A stretch of 64,000 nt of DNA from Coriobacteriales bacterium OH1046. Lineage in GTDB: Bacteria > Actinomycetota > Coriobacteriia > Coriobacteriales > Atopobiaceae. The stretch is from positions 124,001 through 188,000 of the forward strand of contig RQYE01000005.1 of the NCBI GenBank assembly GCA_004010535.1. Reading direction: 5' to 3'. Under the pieces are notes generated by a model. The model was not told the origin of the DNA and did not search any database. It saw only the letters and a list, made by a program, of their open reading frames with translations. A program made the translations under genes and the position numbers. Position 1 is the first letter of the stretch; every line of letters begins with the position of its first letter. Shown piece after piece: positions 1 to 8,851 of this stretch.

Positions 1-1
1 C

Positions 2-847
2 GAATTCTTCGATGCCATGGGCATCAAGCTGGTCGAGGGGCGCATCTACACGGATCGCGAGGTCGACCGAGGCTCGCTCGTCATCGTGATCGACGAGACC
101 ATCGCCAAGACCCTCTTCGGCGAGGGCGGCGCGTATGTAGGCAGGACCGTCAAGATCGGCAGCAACGAGTACTCGGTGATCGGCGTGACGGAGGCATCCG
201 GCATGACGTCGAACTCCTCCTACATGCCCTTCACCACATTGAACACGCGTGTGAACGGCTATGAGAGCATGGACCAGATCCTCGGCTACGCGCGCGACGG
301 CGTCGACGCGGACGCGCTCGCCGAGCAGACCACGGCCTATCTTACGAGCACGTACGATATCGACGAGGAGCAGGGCAACGGCTACGTGTACGTCTACACC
401 ATGGCGTCGATCACGCGCCAGCTCGACTCCACGATGATGTCGTTCCAGCTGCTCATGACCTCGGTGGCCTCGATCTCGCTCGTGGTGGGCGGCATCGGCA
501 TCATGAACATGATGCTCACCAACGTGACCGAGCGCATCCGCGAGATCGGCCTGCGCAAGGCGCTGGGAGCGCGGAGCTCCGACATCACGAAGCAGTTCCT
601 GCTCGAGAGCGTCACGCTCTGCATCGCGGGCGGCATCATCGGCATCCTCGCCGGATACGGCGGGGCGTGGGCGCTTGCGGGCGCGGCGAGCAACTTCGCG
701 GGTATCGAGGGCGTGGCCCCGATCATCACGGCGAACTCGGTGATGCTGGCAACGGGCATCTGCGTGGGCATCGGCATCATCTTCGGCTACTATCCCGCAC
801 GCCGTGCCGCGAAGCTCGACCCCGTGGAATCGCTCAGGTACCAGTAA
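2..847 (+). CDS. MacB-like ABC transporter permease, C-terminal part (5' end outside window)
   Basis: The reading frame is open from the first bases of the window, so only the C-terminal 281 residues are visible. They contain part of the extracytoplasmic MacB core domain followed by an FtsX domain with three hydrophobic segments. The typical sequence IMNMMLTNVTERIREIGLRK and the ending PARRAAKLDPVESLRYQ mark the MacB/LolCDE-type permease family, which couples a cytoplasmic ABC ATPase to export of peptides, drugs or lipoproteins. The ATPase partner is presumably upstream, outside the window. The substrate cannot be told from this fragment. Confidence 0.9.
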   Translation, partial: EFFDAMGIKLVEGRIYTDREVDRGSLVIVIDETIAKTLFGEGGAYVGRTVKIGSNEYSVIGVTEASGMTSNSSYMPFTTLNTRVNGYESMDQILGYARDGVDADALAEQTTAYLTSTYDIDEEQGNGYVYVYTMASITRQLDSTMMSFQLLMTSVASISLVVGGIGIMNMMLTNVTERIREIGLRKALGARSSDITKQFLLESVTLCIAGGIIGILAGYGGAWALAGAASNFAGIEGVAPIITANSVMLATGICVGIGIIFGYYPARRAAKLDPVESLRYQ

Positions 848-935
848 GCATGTCTTTTCGACTGGTCGGGTATTCCATCGCCCCGAATTGCTACACTTCT
901 TTTGGAGTGTCAATTCCGCAATGAAAGGACGATGC

Positions 936-1610
936 ATGCAATACGAGATCAGAGGCGGGCAGTTCCCCGTCGTCATCTGCACCCTCGCCGCCGGCGAGAC
1001 CATGGTCACCGAGCGGGGTTCCATGGTATGGATGACCCCCAACATGACCATGGAGACCAAAGGCGGCGGCATCGGCAAGATGTTCTCCAAGGCCTTCTCG
1101 GGCGAGAGCATGTTCCAGAACCTCTACACCGCGCAGGGCGGACCCGGCATGATCGCCTTCGGTTCCAGCTTCCCCGGCAAGATCATGGCCATCGAGCTTG
1201 CGCCCGGACGTGAGTTCATCCTCCAGAAGCGGGCGTTCTTGGCAAGCGAGGCCAGCGTCCAGCTCGATATCCACTTCAACAAGCGGGCGAGCGTGGGCAT
1301 CTTCGGCGGCGAGGGCTTCATCATGCAGCGCATCTCAGGCTCCGGCATGGTCTTCGCCGAGATCGACGGCGAGCTCGTGGAATACCAGCTCGAGCCCGGC
1401 CAGCAGATGGTCGTCGACACCGGCAACGTAGCCGGTTTCGAGCCGTCCGTCTCGATCGAGATCCAGCAGGTCCCGGGCATCAAGAACAAGGTGCTCGGCG
1501 GCGAGGGCCTCTTCAACACCATCCTCACGGGACCCGGCCGCATCTGGCTGCAGACCATGCCCATCACGAGCGTGGCCGGAGCCATCCAGCCCTACATCGT
1601 CACCGGCTGA
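936..1610 (+). CDS. AIM24/TIGR00266 family protein
   Basis: This 224-residue protein is rich in glycine and beta strand. It has the family pattern of an N-terminal YEIRGGQFPVVICTLAAGE, a central GPGMIAFGSSFPGKI and a late GEGLFNTILTGPGRIWLQT. AIM24 proteins form a compact beta-sandwich; their biochemical role is not established. I chose the ATG at 936 because AAAGGA lies 7 bases upstream. An in-frame ATG at 921 would overlap that ribosome binding site. It stands alone after the ABC permease gene and faces hisS tail to tail. Confidence 0.85.
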   Translation: MQYEIRGGQFPVVICTLAAGETMVTERGSMVWMTPNMTMETKGGGIGKMFSKAFSGESMFQNLYTAQGGPGMIAFGSSFPGKIMAIELAPGREFILQKRAFLASEASVQLDIHFNKRASVGIFGGEGFIMQRISGSGMVFAEIDGELVEYQLEPGQQMVVDTGNVAGFEPSVSIEIQQVPGIKNKVLGGEGLFNTILTGPGRIWLQTMPITSVAGAIQPYIVTG

Positions 1611-1672
1611 TCCGCGCTCGGGAGTGCCCTCCCTGAACCTGCACGCACAAACGGGACAGGGCGGCGCGCAGG

Positions 1673-2986
1673 CTAAGCTTCCAGCCGGGCCTTGATCGCC
1701 TCGGCCAGCTCGGCGAGCGACACCAGAACCTGCTCGTGCGTCTCCATGTCGCGCAGCGTTGCAGAGCCAGCAGCCGCCTCGTCGGGACCGAGCACCACGC
1801 ACAGGCGCGCTCCGAGCTTATCGGCCAGCTTGAACTGGCTCTTGAGCGAACGGCCCTGATAATCGGCCTCGGTACGGATCCCGGCGGCGCGCAGGGCATG
1901 CGTGGCCGAGAAGGCCGCCTGCCGCTGATCGGGCGTGCAGGCCACGAACACGCAGGGCTCGGGTTCGGGCGCGGGCGAGGATCCGAGGGCTCTCAGGGCA
2001 AGCGAGATACGCTCGAAGCCCACGGCGAACCCGATGCCGGGGGTGGGTTTGCCGCCCTCGAGCTCCACGAGGCCGTCGTAGCGGCCGCCGCCGCCGATAG
2101 CGCCCACGCCCGCCTCCTCGACGTCCACCTCGAAAACGGTGCGAGTGTAGTAGTCGAGGCCGCGCACGAGCGTGGGATCTTCCTCATAGGCGATGCCCGC
2201 CTCATCGAGATAGGCTTTGACCTGCGCGTAATGCGCCGCACATGCCGGGCAGAGCTGGTCGGTGACGAGCGGGGCGCCTTGCATGATCTCGCTGCAGGCA
2301 GGGTTCTTGCAATCGAAGGCGCGCAGCGGGTTGAGCTCGGCGCGCTCGCGGCAGTCATCGCACATCCCGTCGGCATGGGCGAGGATGAACGCGCGCACGC
2401 TCGCGCGGTAGGCGGGACGGCAGATGGCGTCGCCCATGGAGTTGATGCGGAGCTTGAGCGACTCCGCAGGGAAGCCGAGCTTCACGAAGAACTCGATGAG
2501 CATGATGATGAGCTCGGCATCGAGGGCGGGGTCGGAGGCGCCGAGCACCTCGGCACCCACCTGGTGGAACTGGCGCAGGCGCCCCTTCTGGGGACGCTCT
2601 CCCCTGAACATCGGGCCAGCGTACCAGGCTTTCACCGGAGCGGCGCCCTGCGGCACGAGGTTGTTCTCGATGGCAGCGCGCACGAAGCCGGCCGTACCCT
2701 CGGGACGCAGGGCAAGACGCTGGCGGGCCTTGAGGCCGCTCTCGTTGCCGACGGCCAGAAGGTCGCCGAGCAGCGCACCCGAGACCACGCGGAACATCTC
2801 TTTGCGCACGACGTCGGTGGACTCGCCGATGCCGTGGACGAAGGTATCGACCTGCTCGAGCGCGGGCGTCTCGACAGCATCGAAGCCATAGGTGCCGAAG
2901 ACCTCGCGCGCAATGGCGAGCATGCGCTCCCACTCGCGCATATACGAGCCGATCAGATCCTCGGTCCCCTGAACCTTCTGCGGCAT
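1673..2986 (-). CDS. hisS: histidine--tRNA ligase
   Basis: This class II aminoacyl-tRNA synthetase attaches histidine to tRNA-His in the cytoplasm. The 437-residue protein shows motif 2 (GPMFRGERPQKGRLRQFHQ), the histidine-binding sequence LVRGLDYYTRTVFE, motif 3 (GIGFAVGFER) and a C-terminal anticodon-binding domain. A cysteine-rich insert around CDDCRERAELNPLRAFDCK is usual for bacterial HisRS. The start at 2986 (MPQKVQGTEDL) has GGAG a few bases upstream and matches the family N-terminus. The frame runs open further upstream, but without family similarity. Confidence 0.97.
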   Translation of the reverse strand: MPQKVQGTEDLIGSYMREWERMLAIAREVFGTYGFDAVETPALEQVDTFVHGIGESTDVVRKEMFRVVSGALLGDLLAVGNESGLKARQRLALRPEGTAGFVRAAIENNLVPQGAAPVKAWYAGPMFRGERPQKGRLRQFHQVGAEVLGASDPALDAELIIMLIEFFVKLGFPAESLKLRINSMGDAICRPAYRASVRAFILAHADGMCDDCRERAELNPLRAFDCKNPACSEIMQGAPLVTDQLCPACAAHYAQVKAYLDEAGIAYEEDPTLVRGLDYYTRTVFEVDVEEAGVGAIGGGGRYDGLVELEGGKPTPGIGFAVGFERISLALRALGSSPAPEPEPCVFVACTPDQRQAAFSATHALRAAGIRTEADYQGRSLKSQFKLADKLGARLCVVLGPDEAAAGSATLRDMETHEQVLVSLAELAEAIKARLEA

Positions 2987-3300
2987 ATGCGTCTCCAATC
3001 CAACGATGATGTGCAATGGACCAGTATACCGTACCGCCGCGATGGGCCTGCACGTGAAGCTATGGGGCCGGGTCGAATGCCTGCGGTTCAACTCTGCGGA
3101 TACCAAGAAGCACCCGTTTATCTTCAATATCCGCCCTGCAGCCAACTGGAGGGATTCGACGGCACCATTCAATAACAGGCAGGTGCTTGGTGAATTCAAT
3201 ACGCCGGACCGGTCGATGAAATCCCCTGCAGGGCCGCAGCGCGATGATGCCCGCACCTCCAACCGAGATGCGGGCATCATCAGCACAGGACACGATGACG
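2987..3300. other. hisS-ilvE spacer
   Basis: This 314-bp stretch has no convincing gene. It must hold the hisS promoter; TATACT on the minus strand at about 3022-3027 is a fair -10 box, but I see no good -35. The ilvE end of the spacer carries a strong hairpin, listed separately. I see no T-box specifier hairpin or T-box sequence before hisS. Confidence 0.5.
3243..3281 (-). terminator. hairpin after ilvE
   Basis: A perfect 13-bp inverted repeat (GATGATGCCCGCA with TGCGGGCATCATC) encloses a 13-base loop, starting 20 bases past the ilvE stop. There is no T-tract on the minus strand, so it is either a U-less terminator or a 3' stabilising hairpin. Confidence 0.6.
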
Positions 3301-4335
3301 TTATGCGACCTCGACGACCCAGCCTGCAGGACCCTCGATCTCGCCGGTCTGGATGCCGGTGAGCGTGGCGCGGAGCTTCTCCATGACGGGCCCGACATGC
3401 TCCATGCCGCTCGCGAAGACGTGCTCGACGCCCTCGGTATCGACGACCTTGCCCACCGGGCTGATGACGGCTGCGGTGCCGCACATGCCGCACTCGGCGA
3501 AGGCGTCGATCTCGTCGAAGCGCACCGGGCGCTCCTCGACCTTCATGCCGAGCATCTCGGCGGCCACGGTCACGAGCGAGCGGCGCGTGATGGAGGGCAG
3601 GATGGAGTCGGTGAGGGACTGGGGAACGACGAGCGTGCCGTCCTTATCGACGAAGAGGAAGTTCGCACCGCCGGATTCCTCCACGTAGGTACGGGTCTGG
3701 GAATCGAGGAACATGTTGTCGGCATAGCCCTCGGCATGCGCCTCGACACTGGGATAGAGCGACATGGCATAGTTGAGGCCGGCCTTGATGTTGCCGGTAC
3801 CGCGCGGTGCGGCGCGATCGTATTCCGACACCTTGAGGGCGACGGGCTTGACACCGCCCTTGTAGTAGGGTCCGACAGGCGTGACGAGGATGCGGAACTG
3901 GTACTCGAGGGCCGGTTTGACGCCGATGACATCGCCGGTGGCGATCATGAACGGGCGGATGTAGAGCGCAGCACCCGAGCCGAACGGCGGCACCCATGCG
4001 GCATTGGCCGCGATGACTTGCCTGACGGCATCGACGAAGCGTTCGACCGGGAACGGCGGCATGCAGAGGCGCTGGGCGGAGTCGTACATGCGCTGGGCGT
4101 TCATGGCGGGACGGAAGCAGACGATGCGGCCGTCCTTGGCGGTGTAGGCCTTGAGGCCCTCGAAGACCTCCTGGCAGTAATGGAGCAGCCCGGCGCACTC
4201 GCTCATGACGATGGTGTGATCGGGGGTGAGGCCGCCCTCATCCCACGCGCCGTCCTGGTAATTCGAGACGTAGCTGTAATCGGTATGCAGGTAGGCGAAG
4301 CTCAGGGCCCCCCAGTCGATATCCTTCTTCTCCAT
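3301..4335 (-). CDS. ilvE: branched-chain amino acid aminotransferase
   Basis: This class IV PLP enzyme exchanges amino groups between Leu, Ile or Val and 2-oxoglutarate. The 344 residues are full length for the BCAT family. The pattern includes EVFEGLKAY near residues 56-64, RPFMIATG, the PLP-binding lysine K184 in GTGNIKAGLNYA, and ESGGANFLF near the cofactor phosphate. The ATG at 4335 has GGGAG upstream. It is a single gene, divergent from the threonine-aldolase-like gene and followed by a long hairpin. Confidence 0.95.
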   Translation of the reverse strand: MEKKDIDWGALSFAYLHTDYSYVSNYQDGAWDEGGLTPDHTIVMSECAGLLHYCQEVFEGLKAYTAKDGRIVCFRPAMNAQRMYDSAQRLCMPPFPVERFVDAVRQVIAANAAWVPPFGSGAALYIRPFMIATGDVIGVKPALEYQFRILVTPVGPYYKGGVKPVALKVSEYDRAAPRGTGNIKAGLNYAMSLYPSVEAHAEGYADNMFLDSQTRTYVEESGGANFLFVDKDGTLVVPQSLTDSILPSITRRSLVTVAAEMLGMKVEERPVRFDEIDAFAECGMCGTAAVISPVGKVVDTEGVEHVFASGMEHVGPVMEKLRATLTGIQTGEIEGPAGWVVEVA

Positions 4336-4499
4336 AGCTGATCTCCCTCGGCGAGAATCCGATCGATGCCCTTACGATACCGCTGGGATATGTGCGGGGC
4401 CGAGCTGTTGCCGAACCATTTACATTGGCATCGGGCGCTGCGGCCCGAAGGGTTCTGGGCGTACAATCTCCTTGATCCCGTACGGCGAGGAGGATGCCC

Positions 4500-5549
4500 A
4501 TGCGTATGTTCCGCAACGATTATTCCGAAGGGGCCGCCCCCGAGATCCTCGAGGCGCTCGTCGCCACCAATGACGAGCAGCACCCCGGCTACACCGAGGG
4601 CGATCCGCACTGCGAACGCGCCCGGGAGCTCATCCGCGAGGCCTGCGGCCGCGATGATGTGGACGTGGAGTTCTGCATCGGCGGCACCAGCGCGAACATC
4701 GTGGGCGTCACGGGGATGCTGCGCGACTGGGAGGGCGTCATCTGCACGCGCGACGGCCACATCAACGTGCATGAGACCGGTGCTATCGCCGCTTGCGGCC
4801 GCACGGTGCTCGCCACGCGCGATGCGGACGGGTTCCTCTCCCTTGAGGAGGCCGAGCGCGTGCGGCGCTTCCAGACCGGCACCGGCCGCCATATGACGCG
4901 GCCCGCCGCCATCTACATCTCCAACACCACCGAGCTCGGCGGCGTCTGGGACAGGGAGCGTTTCGATGCGATCTGCGATTGGGCCGACAGCTGCGGGCTC
5001 AAGATCTTCCTCGACGGGGCGCGCTTGGGAAGCGCCCTCGCCTCCCCTGCGGCAAAGGGCCTCACGCTTGGGCACATCGCAAAGCGTACGAGCGCCTTCT
5101 CCATCGGCGGCACCAAGAACGGGATGCTCTTCGGCGAGGCCATGGTCATCGCCGATCCGGATCTCAAGGAGAGCTTCCCCTACCTCGTCAAGGAACGCGG
5201 CGGCCTCTTGGCCAAAGGACGCCTGCTCGGCGTGCAGTTCGCACGCGCATTCGAGAAGGACGGCCACGATGAGGCGCTGTACTGGAGGCTCGCGCGCACC
5301 GCGAACGAATGCGCCGCCCACCTGCGCGAGGGCCTCATCGCGCTCGGTTTCGAGCCGGCAGGCGATGCGCCCTCCAACCAACAGTTCTTCCTCTTCGAGC
5401 CCACCTTGGCAGAGAGGTTCGCCGAGCTTGCGGGCTGCGAGATCTTCGAGAGCCGTCCCGACGGCCGCCAGCTCACGCGCTTCGTCTGCTCGTGGGCGAC
5501 GCGCCTCGACGACGTGGAGGAGCTGCTCGCCAGCGCCGCAACGCTTTAG
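4500..5549 (+). CDS. threonine aldolase-like PLP lyase
   Basis: This 349-residue member of the beta-eliminating lyase family matches low-specificity L-threonine aldolases, which split threonine into glycine and acetaldehyde. The PLP lysine is K206 in SIGGTKNG, and the cofactor-contacting aspartate is D172 in LDGARLG. The start at 4500 lies 6 bases from AGGAGG; the ATG at 4494 abuts that site and 4506 is 12 bases away. A TACAAT box at 4462-4467 may be its -10. Substrate range is inferred from family only; related lyases act on other beta-hydroxy amino acids. Confidence 0.88.
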   Translation: MRMFRNDYSEGAAPEILEALVATNDEQHPGYTEGDPHCERARELIREACGRDDVDVEFCIGGTSANIVGVTGMLRDWEGVICTRDGHINVHETGAIAACGRTVLATRDADGFLSLEEAERVRRFQTGTGRHMTRPAAIYISNTTELGGVWDRERFDAICDWADSCGLKIFLDGARLGSALASPAAKGLTLGHIAKRTSAFSIGGTKNGMLFGEAMVIADPDLKESFPYLVKERGGLLAKGRLLGVQFARAFEKDGHDEALYWRLARTANECAAHLREGLIALGFEPAGDAPSNQQFFLFEPTLAERFAELAGCEIFESRPDGRQLTRFVCSWATRLDDVEELLASAATL

Positions 5550-5570
5550 GAGCGGTGCAGGACGGCCGTC

Positions 5571-6212
5571 TCAGATGCGGGCTTCCCGCCAACAGGAGAC
5601 GGTCTCGTCTGCCGATGGGAGTTCCTGGACGATGGAACTTCCCCTGAAACCGACGGTATAGATGCCGGCCGCTTGGGCTGCGGCGACGCCCGATGGGGAA
5701 TCCTCGAAGGCCACGCAGGATGCCGCCGTGACACCGAGGAACTCCAGCGCGCGGCGGTAGAGCAGGGGCTCGGGCTTGGGAAGCTCGGCCATCTCCCGGC
5801 ACACGATCGCGTCGAAGAGGGACAGCATCCCCATGCGGTTGAGCGCCATGATCACATTCGCCGATGACGATGACGAGACCACCGCGCATGCGATGCCCCG
5901 TCCTCTGAGCCCCTCGATGAAGCCGACGGAACCCTCCATGGGCTCGAGCGGACCATTGAAATAGTAGTTGGGACAGGCCGCGAGGTCGCGGAGGAAATCA
6001 TCGATGGCCTGCGGCACGCCCGCCCGCTCCAGGAAGGGCGGGATGGTCACGCGGTCGTCATGGCCCGCCAGCGAGATGAGCTCGTCGCGGCTGAGCACCA
6101 CACCATACGAGCGGAGCACCGCATCGATCTGCGCGATGCCTGCGGGCTCGGTATCGCACAGCGTGCCATCGAAATCGAACAGCACGCACGACGGACAGGC
6201 GGGACGACCCAT
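5571..6212 (-). CDS. HAD phosphatase, beta-phosphoglucomutase-like
   Basis: This 213-residue HAD-superfamily hydrolase has the catalytic DxD (D13 and D15 in LFDFDGTLCDTE), a small helical cap, motif II in VVSSSSS, the motif III lysine in LPKPEPLLY and motif IV in FEDSPSG. Such enzymes dephosphorylate or isomerise small sugar phosphates; the substrate is not predictable. Its ATG begins one base after the TAG of the DUF47 gene, so translation is probably coupled. It is the last gene of the phosphate-transport operon. Confidence 0.88.
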   Translation of the reverse strand: MGRPACPSCVLFDFDGTLCDTEPAGIAQIDAVLRSYGVVLSRDELISLAGHDDRVTIPPFLERAGVPQAIDDFLRDLAACPNYYFNGPLEPMEGSVGFIEGLRGRGIACAVVSSSSSANVIMALNRMGMLSLFDAIVCREMAELPKPEPLLYRRALEFLGVTAASCVAFEDSPSGVAAAQAAGIYTVGFRGSSIVQELPSADETVSCWREARI

Positions 6213-6213
6213 G

Positions 6214-6834
6214 CTATGCGCTCTTCATCACCACGGAGCGGACCATGCGGGCGGCATACTCGCAGGCATCGATGCTGCTCTCCATGCGGTCGAAGAGGCG
6301 CAGCCAGCTGAGGCGCTCGGTATCGTCCACCTCGTCGCGGAAGAGGCAGCGCAGCGCGTTCTCGTACACCCCATCGCCCTCGTCCTCGATGAGGCCGACC
6401 GCACGGGCCTTCTCCATGACGACGGGATCGCTCTTGTAATTGGGCAGGTGGTCGATCATGATCTCGAGCTCGTGCACGGCGGTAAGCGTGAGCTCGGCCA
6501 TCTGCATCGCCTCCTCGCGCATCGACTGCACGTTGAACAGGTCGAAGCGGATGGCGATGCTCGTCGTGTAGTCGATGATGTCGTCGAGCATGAACGTAAG
6601 CTCGGAGATGTCCTCGCGATCGAACGGCGTGATGAACGATACGTGGAGCTTCTCGAAGATGGCGCGCGCCTTGTCATCGCACTCCGATTCATAGACCTTC
6701 ATCTGCGGGATCTTGCTCTGGGACGCGGGAAACCCATCGATGATGCCGGCATAGAGCTCGGTCGATGCGACGATCGTCGACATGAGGTCCTTCAGCATCG
6801 TGTAGAACTCGTCTTCTTTCTTCAGACGTGCCAT
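6214..6834 (-). CDS. DUF47 / PhoU-like phosphate transport accessory protein
   Basis: This 206-residue all-helical protein of the DUF47 (TIGR00153) family is related to PhoU and is usually found beside Pit transporters. N-terminal KKEDEFYTMLKDL and the middle segment EHELEIMIDHLP-like charged helices fit the family. The gene lies 11 bases after pit and one base before the HAD phosphatase gene, in one transcription unit. Its expected role is to control or assist low-affinity phosphate uptake on the cytoplasmic side. Confidence 0.9.
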   Translation of the reverse strand: MARLKKEDEFYTMLKDLMSTIVASTELYAGIIDGFPASQSKIPQMKVYESECDDKARAIFEKLHVSFITPFDREDISELTFMLDDIIDYTTSIAIRFDLFNVQSMREEAMQMAELTLTAVHELEIMIDHLPNYKSDPVVMEKARAVGLIEDEGDGVYENALRCLFRDEVDDTERLSWLRLFDRMESSIDACEYAARMVRSVVMKSA

Positions 6835-6845
6835 CTTTCAGCTCC

Positions 6846-7895
6846 TTAGAACAGGATGAGGAACAGCTTGGCGAGGATGAAGCCGATGAGGCCGCAGCAG
6901 GGGAAGGTGATGACCCAGGTGAGCACCATCTCCTTGGCGATGGTCCAGTTGACCGAACGGATATTCTCAGCGGAACCCGAACCCATGATGGCTGCGGTCT
7001 TGGTATGGGTAGTCGAGACGGGGAGGCCGGTGAAGGTGGCGATGAGCAGGGCGACCGTCGTGGAAACCGACGCGGCGAATCCCTGGTACTTGTCGAGCCT
7101 CACCATCGACATGCCCACCTTCTTGATGATCCTCTTGCCGCCGACCGCGGTCCCGATGGCCATGACGCCGGCGCAGAGGACCTCGAGCCACAGCGGGAAA
7201 CCGCCCATCTCCTGGATGCCCATGCCCCGCGATAGCGCGAGGGCGAGCATGGCGGTGGACATGAACTTCTGGCCGTCCTGCGCGCCGTGCATGAGAGCCA
7301 CGCCTGCGGCACCGAGCACCTGCATCCTGCCGAAGAAGTCGTTGGCCTTGCGCCTGTCGGCATTCCGGCAGGCGATGGGTATGATCTTGGATATCCCCCA
7401 GCCCATCGCGAAGCCCAGGATGGTCGAGAGGACCAAGCCGTAGACGACCTTGACCCACTCCCCCATGTTGATGCCCGCAAGCGATCCCGAAACGGCGATG
7501 GCCCCGCCGGTGAGGCCCGCGATCAGGGCGTGGCTCTCGGAAGTGGGGATACCGAAGAGCCAAGCGCCCAAGCCCCATCCGACGATGCCGACGGTCGCCG
7601 CCGCGAGCGCGATCAGCGCAGCGTGGGCATCCCCGCCGAAATCGACCATGCCCGAGATGGTATCGGCGACAGCCGTGGAGATGAGGCTCATGCCGACCAG
7701 ACCGACGAAATTGCAGATGACGCTCATGATGATCGCCTGATCGATACCGATCGAGCGTGTGCCGACGGGTTCCGCGATGGCATTCGCCGCATCCGTGGAG
7801 CCGTTCACGAAAATCGAACCCATGATGAGGAGCATGACGATTATGAGGAATGGATTGGAAGCCACCAGCCCCATCGCTTCAGAGAAACCGATCAC
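6846..7895 (-). CDS. pit: PiT family inorganic phosphate transporter
   Basis: This 349-residue polytopic membrane protein is a proton- or cation-coupled phosphate permease. The duplicated PiT signature appears twice: NGSTDAANAIAEPVGTRS (residues 31-48) and LMHGAQDGQKFMSTAML in the C-terminal half, each followed by long hydrophobic helices. PTSESHALIAGLTGG and LPVSTTHTKTAAIMG are also family landmarks. It is the first gene of the pit-DUF47-HAD operon. No Pho box is recognisable upstream. Confidence 0.95.
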   Translation of the reverse strand: MIGFSEAMGLVASNPFLIIVMLLIMGSIFVNGSTDAANAIAEPVGTRSIGIDQAIIMSVICNFVGLVGMSLISTAVADTISGMVDFGGDAHAALIALAAATVGIVGWGLGAWLFGIPTSESHALIAGLTGGAIAVSGSLAGINMGEWVKVVYGLVLSTILGFAMGWGISKIIPIACRNADRRKANDFFGRMQVLGAAGVALMHGAQDGQKFMSTAMLALALSRGMGIQEMGGFPLWLEVLCAGVMAIGTAVGGKRIIKKVGMSMVRLDKYQGFAASVSTTVALLIATFTGLPVSTTHTKTAAIMGSGSAENIRSVNWTIAKEMVLTWVITFPCCGLIGFILAKLFLILF

Positions 7896-7959
7896 AGCGC
7901 GAATCCTTTCGAATCCGATCTCGGCGCCCTTCCAGCACCCTTTTCAGCACCCTCGGGTG

Positions 7960-7985
7960 AAAAATCACGGGCTGTAAGCCCGTGA
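7960..7985 (-). terminator. Rho-independent terminator of tRNA-Thr
   Basis: On the minus strand TCACGGGCT and AGCCCGTGA form a 9-bp stem with a 3-base loop, followed at once by five T. It starts 16 bases past the tRNA 3' end. Confidence 0.92.
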
Positions 7986-8000
7986 CCTGCGAAAACGTGG

Positions 8001-8073
8001 AGCCGGATAGCAGACTCGAACTGCTGGCCTACGCATTACGAGTGCGTCGCTCTACCAACTGAGCTAATCCGGC
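8001..8073 (-). tRNA. tRNA-Thr(CGT)
   Basis: The minus strand folds into a complete cloverleaf. The acceptor arms are GCCGGAT and ATCCGGC, the D arm holds TAGCTCAGTTGGTAGAGC, the anticodon stem ACGCA/TGCGT frames loop CTCGTAA with anticodon CGT, and the T arm holds GTTCGAGTC. The discriminator base is U and CCA is not encoded. It reads ACG threonine codons. Confidence 0.96.
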
Positions 8074-8083
8074 GCGCGTACAG

Positions 8084-8113
8084 ACTATAGCAGACGAAGC
8101 ACCTCCCGAACAA
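8084..8113 (-). promoter_or_regulatory. promoter of tRNA-Thr
   Basis: On the minus strand TTGTTC (8113-8108) and TATAGT (8089-8084) are 18 bases apart and lie 10 bases ahead of the tRNA. The -10 box overlaps the stop codon of the DUF523 gene, so the tRNA can be transcribed independently. Confidence 0.7.
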
Positions 8114-8828
8114 GCGCGACGAGCGAATAGCCCGAAAGATCTTCCGCACGGGCAGGCTCCGGACGGGGGTCCCCGGCCAGCCCCCGCATAAGCGCCGAGA
8201 TGAACGGGTTGCTCGAGCGCGGGCAGCCCGCCACGTTCGAGATCCATACCCCGCAGCCCCGTGCCTGCGCCCGAGCGCACGCCGCCGCGAAGCTGCGGGG
8301 AGAGACCTGCGGAATGACCATGACGGGCGCTTCCGGAGGCAGCGCGGCGAACCGTCCCCCATCGCTCCCCACGAGAAGGGCCCAAGGCCGTTCCGGATCC
8401 GGCTGGGCCGAGATCACATCCTCCTCGGTGAATACGGCGATGCCTGCAGCGCGCAGACGCGCCGCGAAGACCCCCCATCCGGGCACGAGCGCGCCCGTAT
8501 GGCTGCCGTCGTAGATCTCGCCCGCACCGCACGAGGGGCTCCGCGCCTTGAGCACGGCGCACAAGACGCCCGCAGCGAGGACGTGCGCCAAGCAGCGCCC
8601 GCTGCCATAGGCGAAGGCCTCGGTCACATCGGTTCCATCGGCGAGGAAGACCCTTCCATCACGCTGCTCCGCCGGCGGACGCGGGACGGGAAGGCCGGCT
8701 GCGGCCTCGGGGCACACGTGCACGACCTCGACGTCCTCAGCCAATGAGAGGACGGCGGGGCAGGGCTTCGCCCCGCCATCGTAGCGTACCGGTTTTCCGA
8801 GCAGGCAATCGCTGATGGCGATCCTCAT
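8085..8828 (-). CDS. DUF523 protein with a C-terminal extension
   Basis: Residues 1 to about 150 match the DUF523 family, with the N-terminal signature AISDCLLGKPVRYDGG and the later KARSPSCGAGEIYDG containing the conserved SPSCG. The family function is not established; the conserved cysteines suggest metal or cluster binding. The protein is 247 residues, about 100 longer than the usual core. The extra part, ending SNVAGCPRSSNPFISALMRGL, is unrecognised. The ATG at 8828 gives the family N-terminus, with GGAGGA about 12 bases upstream. Confidence 0.85.
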   Translation of the reverse strand: MRIAISDCLLGKPVRYDGGAKPCPAVLSLAEDVEVVHVCPEAAAGLPVPRPPAEQRDGRVFLADGTDVTEAFAYGSGRCLAHVLAAGVLCAVLKARSPSCGAGEIYDGSHTGALVPGWGVFAARLRAAGIAVFTEEDVISAQPDPERPWALLVGSDGGRFAALPPEAPVMVIPQVSPRSFAAACARAQARGCGVWISNVAGCPRSSNPFISALMRGLAGDPRPEPARAEDLSGYSLVALVREVLRLL

Positions 8829-8851
8829 GGGGACCCGGGTCCTCCCCCATC

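Noticed and set aside
1736-3175. 479-codon open frame opposite hisS
   Set aside because: It is the mirror of hisS codon bias in high-GC DNA; it has no ribosome binding site and no familiar motif.
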